A DNA stretch of 34,990 bases from positions 1-34,990 of the forward strand of contig FZQV01000028.1 of NCBI GenBank assembly GCA_900199505.1, given 5' to 3'. Positions 8,708-15,401 of this stretch are shown in pieces; the stretch's first letter is position 1; every line of letters begins with the position of its first letter. The notes beneath the pieces were generated by a model. That model was not told the origin of the DNA and made no database searches. It worked only from the letters and a program-made list of their open reading frames with translations. Source of the stretch: Ruaniaceae bacterium KH17. Its GTDB lineage: Bacteria; Actinomycetota; Actinomycetes; Actinomycetales; Actinomycetaceae. A program made the position numbers and the translations under genes.

Positions 8708-10756
8708 TTACGGCTCCGTGCCGCAGCGGACCTCGTTCCACGGCTGGTAGGTCCACACCCACGGGTAGGTCTCATCGAGCTTCCCGTCGATGTAGCGCTT
8801 ACGCCAGCCATCGACCGTGAAGCCATACTGCCCACCGCTCTCGGCGATGCACTTCGGATCGGAGTTGTACTTCACCCCAGGCTGCACGATCGCGTACCGG
8901 TTCGAGGTGTAAGTCTCGACCTCGTAGTACTTAGTGGACCACATGCGCACCCACTGCTTGCCATCGGCAACCCAGGCCTCAACGAGCACGCCATAGGGGG
9001 TCGAGTTCTTGAACTTCATGTCCACGCTCGAGTCCCACACCGTGGACTCGCGACCCTCCGGGTAGCGGGCGAACCAGCGGCTGTGCGGCTTGTGCTCGAT
9101 GAGGTCCATTCCGGCGAAGTAGGCGGCGTTGTAGGTGGTCGCGGAGACCTGCGAGAGTCCGCCACCCATCGCCTCACTCGTGAAGCCGTTCTCCACGACT
9201 CCGCTACTCACGTATCCGTTGGCGGCCGTGATCGGGGTGAGCTGGGCGAGTAGCGAGAATGTCTCTCCCGGCTTCACGAGCGTGTTCGTGACGTGCTTGC
9301 TTCCGGCAATCAGATTCATCGTACGGACGTTGTCCGAGGTCAGTGGCGTGGAGAAGATCGAGACCTCCTCCTTCACGCCGAGCGCCTCGGCGTCCTTCGT
9401 GGAGAACTCGGGATCGGCCTCGACCAGCTCGATCGCGGCCTCGCGTGACTCCGTGGACACGGCAGCGGCCGAGACGGCAGCCCCGAGCTGCTCGGTATCG
9501 ATCGCCTTGCCGGTGGTGGATGGGATGATCGTGGGTGCGCCGTTCTTGATGACAATCTGCGCGTTCTTTCCCGACTCTTCGAAGACGTTGTCATCGTCGG
9601 TCAGCAGAGCGTGCAGCGCCTCGGCATCCATCGTGAGCGCAAGGCTTCCGTTCTCGGGGACGATCTGGGACGCGCCCGCCAGGTCCTCGGGTGAGAGCTT
9701 CGCGGAGGCGTCGCCAGAGGTGACCTCCACGGGGCCGGAGAGGAGCGGCTCCACGATGTTCTTCATCGCCGCATCCACGTCCGCTTGCGAGATGTCCGGT
9801 TCTTTGAGGACGGTGGTGAGCTCGATGGAGTCGGTCGTGCGCCACTCGTTCTTAATCGTCTCGATCGATGCCGGGATGTCCACCCGGACCGCCTCGACGG
9901 CATCCGTCACGACGGCCTCGGCGCCATCCAGCGCGATCGCGCCCTCCACGGGCTCGACTTCCAGCATCGAGAGCACTGACGCGATCCCCGCCTGGGCCGT
10001 ATCGATGTCGATCGCGGTTAGCGGCTCGATCCGCCCGAGTCCGGTGAAATGGTTCCAGACATCCGAAGGGTTGAACGAGACCCCGATCAGCGGATCAACG
10101 GTTCCCGCGGCATCAATCGAAAGCCCGAGATCGGCTCCGGTCAGCTCGGTGCTGTTCTCCCCCGCGACAATCGCGACGGGCTCTTCCGGCAGATCGGCGA
10201 ACGCCGCCGCCACCTTGGCCGTGGCCTCGTCCGCCGTGAGGCCGCCGATCGCCACATCGTCCACGAAGGTGTTGTTCGGGATCTTGTCCTGAATGTAGAA
10301 GGCGGTTCCGGCGTAGGCGCCGCCCAACACAAGGAGGAACGCAAAAATGCCGATACCAACCTTAGTGCCGCGGCGCATGCCGTACCTCCGCTCGGGCTCC
10401 TGCTCGTCCACCGTGGGCGGCTCGAACGTTGGGATATTTGGGACGACGGCGGTCGGTGCGGCATCGAGGGCGGGCTCGGGGAGCGCCGCAGTCGGCTCGG
10501 GCGCGGACTCCGCAAGAATCGCGGTCTGCTCGTCGGTCGGCGCGTCCACATGCTCGGTGGCAGACTCGGCCGTGTCGCCCGGTGCGGGCTCGGGGTCGGT
10601 GTTGGGGTCCGGCTCTGTGTGGGCGTTTGACTCGGCGGGGTCGGGCTCGGGTGCGGGATCGCCGTCGGGTTCGGAATGCTCGGCCACGTCGTTGGGTGGC
10701 GGCGGGGGTGGCGGCGGAGCGTCGTCAGCACTCCAGTCGATACGCTCGTCGTCCAT
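8708..10756 (-). CDS. VanW-family membrane-anchored protein
   Basis: A 682-residue protein. Residues 1-125 are a cytoplasmic tail very rich in Pro, Glu, Asp and Ala with an eight-proline run at 14-21; one membrane helix follows (about 132-154). The extracytoplasmic part contains two peptidoglycan-binding-like repeats (starting NNTFVDDVAIGGLTADEA) and a C-terminal VanW domain (GYVSSGVVENGFTSEAMGGG, LSQVSATTYNAA, HSRWFARYPEGRE). The family (YoaR/VanW) is cell-wall associated; its biochemical role is not established, and presence of VanW does not imply vancomycin resistance. ATG 10756 is preferred to GTG 10762 because AAGGG lies 5 nt before it. It follows the four-helix membrane gene by 9 nt. 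Confidence 0.88.
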   Translation of the reverse strand: MDDERIDWSADDAPPPPPPPPNDVAEHSEPDGDPAPEPDPAESNAHTEPDPNTDPEPAPGDTAESATEHVDAPTDEQTAILAESAPEPTAALPEPALDAAPTAVVPNIPTFEPPTVDEQEPERRYGMRRGTKVGIGIFAFLLVLGGAYAGTAFYIQDKIPNNTFVDDVAIGGLTADEATAKVAAAFADLPEEPVAIVAGENSTELTGADLGLSIDAAGTVDPLIGVSFNPSDVWNHFTGLGRIEPLTAIDIDTAQAGIASVLSMLEVEPVEGAIALDGAEAVVTDAVEAVRVDIPASIETIKNEWRTTDSIELTTVLKEPDISQADVDAAMKNIVEPLLSGPVEVTSGDASAKLSPEDLAGASQIVPENGSLALTMDAEALHALLTDDDNVFEESGKNAQIVIKNGAPTIIPSTTGKAIDTEQLGAAVSAAAVSTESREAAIELVEADPEFSTKDAEALGVKEEVSIFSTPLTSDNVRTMNLIAGSKHVTNTLVKPGETFSLLAQLTPITAANGYVSSGVVENGFTSEAMGGGLSQVSATTYNAAYFAGMDLIEHKPHSRWFARYPEGRESTVWDSSVDMKFKNSTPYGVLVEAWVADGKQWVRMWSTKYYEVETYTSNRYAIVQPGVKYNSDPKCIAESGGQYGFTVDGWRKRYIDGKLDETYPWVWTYQPWNEVRCGTEP

Positions 10757-10765
10757 GGCCACCCT

Positions 10766-11176
10766 TCAGAGATCGTTCCTCGGCGATTCTAGCGAAACCC
10801 CAGCGTCTGAGCCGCCTTCGAGACCGTTTCGAGACTCATGTGACCGACGCGACTGTGGTGCAACGAGACCCACCCCTCCAGTGACGAGCACCGCGACTGC
10901 GAGCATGAGTCCGAAGATGTCCGGCACGATAATCCGGTCCTGCGTGGACATGTAGAACCACAGCAGGATGCTGGCGATCGTCACGAGACCGGCAAAGAGC
11001 CCCGCCCGGCCGCAGATCGTCCGGGTAAACACCGCAAACGCGGCCAGCATCAGCGTGACACCGGCGATCCCCACGGGCAGTCCCTGGTAGAGCGCACGAT
11101 GCGTGAGAACCGCAACGACGCCAACGATCGCGCCCGAGAGCACTCCCACGAGGAGTACGTAGACGCGGTCGCTCAT
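10766..11176 (-). CDS. Four-helix integral membrane protein
   Basis: A 136-residue protein with four hydrophobic segments (about residues 6-25, 33-49, 58-77, 85-105) and a polar C-terminal tail of about 30 residues rich in Ser, Arg and Glu. I do not recognise a defined function; small proteins of this sort next to typA occur in other actinobacteria. Its ATG overlaps the typA stop codon (ATGA), so translation is probably coupled to typA, and the VanW-family gene follows 9 nt later. Confidence 0.75.
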   Translation of the reverse strand: MSDRVYVLLVGVLSGAIVGVVAVLTHRALYQGLPVGIAGVTLMLAAFAVFTRTICGRAGLFAGLVTIASILLWFYMSTQDRIIVPDIFGLMLAVAVLVTGGVGLVAPQSRRSHESRNGLEGGSDAGVSLESPRNDL

Positions 11177-13080
11177 GCCTGATCGGCCCGCTTCTGGCGT
11201 GCGGCTGCCCGGAACCGGTCCTGCGCCGAGAGGATCACCTTCCGGATTCGCACGATCTCCGGCGTGACCTCGCAACACTCGTCGTCGGCCGCAAACTCCA
11301 GCGACTCCTCCAGCGTGAGTCTGAGTGGCGGCACCAGGTTCTCAAACGCGTCGGCCGTTGAGGAGCGCATATTGGTGAGCTTCTTCTCGCGGGTGATGTT
11401 CACGTCCATGTCATCAGCGCGGGAGTTCTCGCCCACCACCTGACCTTCGTAGACCTCGCTGGTGGGCTCCACGAAGAAGGAGCCGCGCTCCTGCAAGTTG
11501 GTCATGGCATACGGCGTCACCACACCGGGGCGGTCCGCGACCAGTGAGCCGCTGGTGCGCGAGGTGATCGCACCCGCCCACGGCTCGTAGTCCGCAGCGA
11601 TCGAGGAGGCAATTCCGGTGCCGCGGGTCTCCGTGAGGAAGCGGGTGCGGAAGCCGATCAGGCCGCGCGCGGGGACCGTGAACTCCAGCCGGATCCAGCC
11701 GGTACCGTGATTGGACATCGTCTCCATGCGCCCCTTGCGGGCGGCCATCAGCTGCGTGACGGCGCCGAGGTGCTCCTCGGGAATGTCGATCGTCATGCGC
11801 TCCATGGGCTCGTGGAGCTTTCCATCGATGGTCTTGGTGACCACCTGCGGCTTGCCCACGGTGAGCTCGAAGCCTTCGCGGCGCATCTGCTCGACGAGGA
11901 TCGCCAGAGCCAACTCTCCGCGGCCCTGCACCTCCCAGGCATCGGGGCGCTCGGTGGGCAGCACACGGAGCGAGACGTTACCGATCAGCTCGCGATCGAG
12001 CCGGTCCTTCACCTGGCGCGCCGTGACCTTGTGGCCCTTCACCCGGCCGGCCAGCGGCGAAGTGTTGATCCCGATCGTCATCGAAATCGCCGGATCGTCC
12101 ACGTGAATGAGCGGCAACGGCTGCGGATCATCCGGATCCACCAGGGATTCGCCGATCATGATCTCGTCAAACCCTGCGACGGCGACGATCTCGCCCGCGT
12201 TGGCCTCGGCCGCCGGAACGCGGTCCAGGGCTTCGGTGCGCAGGAGTTCGGTCACCTTCACGGTGCGCAACGAACCATCCTGGCGGGCCCAGCCCACCAT
12301 CTGGCCCTTTCGGAGCGTGCCGGAGTAGATCCGCAGCAACGCGAGGCGGCCAAGGAACGGCGAGGCGTCCAGGTTTGTCACGTGCGCGCGTAGCGGCGCC
12401 TCGGGATCGTAGGAGGGCGCCGGAATCCGCTCGATGATCGTGCTGAACAGTGCCTCGAGATCCTCCGCGTCCGGGAGGGCGCCGTCGGCCGGCTGCTCCA
12501 GCGACGCCTTGCCGGCCTTCGCGGAGGCGTAGATGACGGGCAGATCGAGAATCGAATCGAGGTCGAGATCCACCTCTTCGGCCAGATCGGAGGCGAGCGC
12601 CAGCAACAGATCCGTGGCTTCCTGAACCACCTCGGAGATACGCGAGTCCGGGCGGTCCACCTTATTGACCACGAGGATCACGGGCAGGCGTGCGGCCAGA
12701 GCCTTGCGTAGCACGAACCGAGTTTGGGGAAGCGGGCCCTCGGATGCATCCACGAGGAGGACGACGCCGTCGACCATCGACAGCCCCCGCTCCACCTCGC
12801 CACCGAAATCCGCGTGGCCGGGAGTATCGATCACGTTGATCGTGATGCCGCCCGGGACATCCGCCGCCGCGGGCCCCTTGTAGTGGACCGCAGTGTTCTT
12901 CGCGAGGATCGTGATGCCCTTTTCGCGCTCCAGATCGCCCGAGTCCATGGCGCGCTCGTCCACGTGATCGTGCTCGCCAAACGCGCCGGACTGCCAGAGC
13001 ATCGCGTCCACGAGAGTGGTCTTGCCGTGGTCCACGTGCGCGACAATGGCAACGTTTCGAAGATCGTGGCGTTCGAGCAT
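11173..13080 (-). CDS. typA: Ribosome-associated translational GTPase TypA/BipA
   Basis: A 635-residue translation-factor-type GTPase. Domain I carries G1 AHVDHGKT (residues 14-21), the switch ITILAKNTAV, G3 DTPGH and G4 NKVD. Elongation-factor-like domains II, III and V follow, then the family-specific C-terminal region with GSFFVEPTSEVYEGQVVGE shortened here as the GQVVGENSR loop and the NMRSS segment. It binds the ribosome under stress and in subunit assembly. ATG 13080 begins MLERHDLRNVAIVAHVDHG, matching the usual short N-terminus; a longer frame upstream is not conserved in type. Weak GAAGAG lies 7 nt upstream. First gene of typA-membrane protein-vanW. Confidence 0.95.
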   Translation of the reverse strand: MLERHDLRNVAIVAHVDHGKTTLVDAMLWQSGAFGEHDHVDERAMDSGDLEREKGITILAKNTAVHYKGPAAADVPGGITINVIDTPGHADFGGEVERGLSMVDGVVLLVDASEGPLPQTRFVLRKALAARLPVILVVNKVDRPDSRISEVVQEATDLLLALASDLAEEVDLDLDSILDLPVIYASAKAGKASLEQPADGALPDAEDLEALFSTIIERIPAPSYDPEAPLRAHVTNLDASPFLGRLALLRIYSGTLRKGQMVGWARQDGSLRTVKVTELLRTEALDRVPAAEANAGEIVAVAGFDEIMIGESLVDPDDPQPLPLIHVDDPAISMTIGINTSPLAGRVKGHKVTARQVKDRLDRELIGNVSLRVLPTERPDAWEVQGRGELALAILVEQMRREGFELTVGKPQVVTKTIDGKLHEPMERMTIDIPEEHLGAVTQLMAARKGRMETMSNHGTGWIRLEFTVPARGLIGFRTRFLTETRGTGIASSIAADYEPWAGAITSRTSGSLVADRPGVVTPYAMTNLQERGSFFVEPTSEVYEGQVVGENSRADDMDVNITREKKLTNMRSSTADAFENLVPPLRLTLEESLEFAADDECCEVTPEIVRIRKVILSAQDRFRAAARQKRADQA

Positions 13081-13118
13081 GCAGGGCTCTTCTCTAGGTT
13101 GGAACTGGGCCGGGTGCG

Positions 13119-13124
13119 ATTCTA
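13119..13124 (-). promoter_or_regulatory. Putative -10 box for typA
   Basis: TAGAAT on the minus strand (13124-13119), 38 nt before the typA start codon. A -35 hexamer is not convincing. The same stretch has a 12-nt direct repeat GAACTGGGCCGG at 13102-13113 and 13153-13164, one copy on each side of the box. Confidence 0.45.
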
Positions 13125-13213
13125 CATCCCGCCAGTTGAGCGCAAGCCGCTGAACTGGGCCGGAACCGAGTGAGTTTGCTCGCTCCCCACTCCCCCGCCA
13201 ATACACATCAAGG

Positions 13214-13291
13214 CTCGTTGAGTGACGAGCGGAGCGAGGAGTCGCGGTGAGGCTGATCCCGGTTTCGACTCGGCCCGCGGCCTCACTCAAC
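13214..13291. repeat. Palindromic repeat family D, copy 1
   Basis: A ~78-bp bipartite element beginning CTCGTTGAGTGACGAGCGGA and ending GGCCTCACTCAAC. The terminal GTTGAGTGA and TCACTCAAC are inverted. The stop codon of the adjacent ABC ATPase (13283-13285) lies in its right arm. The first 31 nt are identical to the reverse complement of part of 14404-14492, inside the next gene upstream. Confidence 0.8.
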
Positions 13292-14137
13292 TGCAATGCC
13301 CGAAAGCCGGCCGTCCGTGATCTCGGCGATGCGATCGGCGCGCTCGGCCATCGCCGGATCGTGCGTGGCGATCACCATGCCCACGCCACGGGTCGTCGCC
13401 AGGTCTATGAGCAGGTCCATCACCGAGGCCGCCGTGCGCGAGTCCAACTGCGCCGTGGGCTCGTCCGCGATCAGCACGCTCGGCCGCGCCACGAGTGCAC
13501 GGGCGATCGCCACACGCTGCTGCTGGCCACCGGAAAGCTCGTCCGGCCGCTGGTGCTCGTGCCCTGCCAGCCCGACGGCGGTCAGTGCGGCTTCCACATC
13601 ATGGTCCCGTTCGGCGGGGTCTGCTTTGCGCAGGCGAAGCGGGATCTCGACATTCTCTCGCGCCGAGAGCACGCCGATCAGCCCAAACGACTGGAAGATG
13701 AACGCCACGTCGTTGCGGCGGACGTTATCGAGCTCGCGATCGCTCAGCGCCGAGAGCTCGCGACCAGGAGGCATGGCGTGTTGATGGGGGTCGTGCGCGA
13801 GCGAGGATGTGCCCGGGGCGTGTGATGGGAAGGCGGAGGAGGGATCGATGCCGGCAGCATCGTGACCGACGACAACGCCGCCAGCGCGCGTCACGGGTTC
13901 ACCGGAGCGTGTGCGAACCTCATCAGCGCGCCATATGGTCACGGTGCCGGAGGTGGGGCGGTCGAGGCCGCCAAGCATGTGCAGGAGCGAGGTCTTGCCC
14001 GAGCCCGACGGCCCGCGGATCACGAGCACCTCACCCGGGGCCAGGTCCAGGTCAACGTCGATCACGGCGTGAACGTCACCGGCCGCCGTCGTGTACGTGC
14101 GGCAGAGGTTGCGTGCCGAGAGAATCGTCTCAGTCAT
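13283..14137 (-). CDS. ABC transporter ATPase, MacB/LolD type, with a ~50-residue insertion
   Basis: A 284-residue ATPase: Walker A GPSGSGKT (42-49), Q-loop Gln149, signature LSGGQQQR (201-208), Walker B VLIADEPT (221-228), H-loop in VIATHD. The closest families energise FtsX/MacB-type permeases, two of which are encoded just upstream. Residues about 72-122 (DNA 13772-13924) form a His/Gly/Pro/Ser-rich insertion between Walker A and the Q-loop; normally only about 35 residues separate these. ATG 14137 has a full AAGGAGG 7 nt upstream and overlaps the end of the preceding ATPase gene by 8 nt. Last gene of the four-gene operon. Confidence 0.88.
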   Translation of the reverse strand: MTETILSARNLCRTYTTAAGDVHAVIDVDLDLAPGEVLVIRGPSGSGKTSLLHMLGGLDRPTSGTVTIWRADEVRTRSGEPVTRAGGVVVGHDAAGIDPSSAFPSHAPGTSSLAHDPHQHAMPPGRELSALSDRELDNVRRNDVAFIFQSFGLIGVLSARENVEIPLRLRKADPAERDHDVEAALTAVGLAGHEHQRPDELSGGQQQRVAIARALVARPSVLIADEPTAQLDSRTAASVMDLLIDLATTRGVGMVIATHDPAMAERADRIAEITDGRLSGIAVE

Positions 14138-15401
14138 TGTGTGCCTCCTTCTCGCGCAACTCCCGCAGCTCCCTGCGGGATAGCGGCCGCTCCGCACCCG
14201 CGTCCCGCGGCTCCGCAACTGCGTCTCCGGGCACCATCCCGAGCCCGTCATCCTGCGCGAAGTCGCAGGATCCAGGACTGTCTCCGCAGAGACTCTCACT
14301 CTGTGGATCCTGCGACTCCGCTTCGCTCCGCGCAGGATGACGAGAGTGCAAGGCCCCCGCAGGATGACGAGAAGTGGGCGACGCGTCCACCGCACCTCCG
14401 AGGTCGTGGAGCGAGGCCGCAGGCAGAGTCGAGACGCCCGACGCATCACCCTCGCCGCGCTTCGACTCCTCGCTCCGCTCGTCACTCAACGAGCTCTCAG
14501 TGGCGTCACTTGGCGAGCTCGGGGTCACCGCGTCTTCGGGGAATACTTGGGCGTGATCGGCGGCGAGGTGCAACCGCACGCGGTCCTTCAGCGAGAGGTC
14601 CTTCACGAAGTGCTCGGGGAGCTGCAGCCGCCCGGCGCGGTCGATCACGGTGAACTCTTCGGCGTCACTCATGTCGCCATCCGCGCCCGCCCGCCGGATC
14701 GTCTCGGTGGAGGTGCGCCCGTCGCGGATCTGAATCGTGCGGCGCACGTGCTCGGACACCGTGGGATCGTGCGTCACCACGAGCATCGTCACACCGAGCG
14801 CCTCGGAGGTGGCGCGCATCAGCTCGAGCAGGTCCTCGGAGGTCGCCTGATCGAGCGCCCCCGTCGGCTCGTCCGCGAGCAGCACGCGCGGCGTGTTCGC
14901 GAGCGCCACGGCGGTCGCAACACGCTGCTGCTGCCCACCGGAAAGCTCGTTCGGCATCCGATCGGCCTTGTCCGCGATCCCGAGCGCATCGAGAAGTGCC
15001 AGCGCGTGCTCGCGGCGGGGTTCGCCGTCGGGACCGCCACGAGACGCGAGCGCCATCGGCACCTCCACGTTCTCCACGGCGGTGAGGTACGGCAGCAGGT
15101 TCTGGGACGTCTGCTGCCACACGAAGCCCACCTGGGTGCGCTGGAAGATCAGCCGCTGCTGCCCGGAGAGGCTGGACAGATCGTACCCGGCCACCCACGC
15201 CCGGCCGCCGGTGGGCCGATCAAGCCCCGAGAGGATCGAGAGCAGCGTGGACTTGCCGGAGCCGGAGGCCCCCACGATCGCCACGATCTCGCCGGGGTCC
15301 ACGCGCAGGTTCAGGCCTTGCAGCGCCTGCACCTCCACGCCTTCGGTGTTGTAGATGCGCACCAGGTCTTCGCACAAGATATCCGGCTCAACGCTTCTCA
15401 T
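14130..15401 (-). CDS. ABC transporter ATPase, MacB/LolD type, with AbrB-like tail
   Basis: A 423-residue protein; the family norm is about 230-250. Residues 1-235 are the ATPase: Walker A GASGSGKS (44-51), signature LSGGQQQR, Walker B VLLADEPT, H-loop VVTHD. Residues 250-290 (FTVIDRAGRLQLPEHFVKDL onward) resemble the swapped-hairpin AbrB-type fold, a tail I recall from other actinobacterial ATPases of this class. Residues 295-400 are low complexity and are encoded largely by two repeat elements (family D at 14404-14492, family C at 14246-14342) read in frame. The last residues RRELRELREKEAHND are polar and helical. The TAA of the permease gene overlaps its ATG (TAATG), and its own stop overlaps the next gene. 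Substrate unknown. Confidence 0.88.
   Translation of the reverse strand: MRSVEPDILCEDLVRIYNTEGVEVQALQGLNLRVDPGEIVAIVGASGSGKSTLLSILSGLDRPTGGRAWVAGYDLSSLSGQQRLIFQRTQVGFVWQQTSQNLLPYLTAVENVEVPMALASRGGPDGEPRREHALALLDALGIADKADRMPNELSGGQQQRVATAVALANTPRVLLADEPTGALDQATSEDLLELMRATSEALGVTMLVVTHDPTVSEHVRRTIQIRDGRTSTETIRRAGADGDMSDAEEFTVIDRAGRLQLPEHFVKDLSLKDRVRLHLAADHAQVFPEDAVTPSSPSDATESSLSDERSEESKRGEGDASGVSTLPAASLHDLGGAVDASPTSRHPAGALHSRHPARSEAESQDPQSESLCGDSPGSCDFAQDDGLGMVPGDAVAEPRDAGAERPLSRRELRELREKEAHND
14246..14342. repeat. Palindromic repeat family C, copy 1, within a coding region
   Basis: Left arm begins CGTCATCCTGCGCGAAGTCG (from 14246) and right arm ends GCTCCGCGCAGGATGACG (to 14342); the right arm has a 10-nt insertion relative to the left. 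A partial third arm (GCAGGATGACGAGAAG) follows at about 14359. On the minus strand it is translated as part of the ATPase tail (about residues 354-386, including HPARSEAESQDPQ and SCDFAQDDG). A related copy is at 31441-31542. Confidence 0.8.
14404..14492. repeat. Palindromic repeat family D, copy 2, within a coding region
   Basis: Reverse-complement copy of the element at 13214-13291, with a 31-nt identical core and a similar second arm (GGCCGCAGGCAGAGTCGAGAC). It encodes about residues 304-333 of the ATPase tail (SSLSDERSEESKRGEGD). The reading frame stays open through it. Confidence 0.75.

Noticed and set aside
8708-10756. Vancomycin resistance through VanW
   Set aside because: VanW domains are widespread without van operons; no vanA/H/X or regulator genes are nearby.
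14138-14485. N-terminal extension of the small ABC ATPase reading through the repeat (VILRGAKRSRRI)
   Set aside because: This is repeat family C read in another frame; the true start at 14137 has a full AAGGAGG ribosome-binding site.
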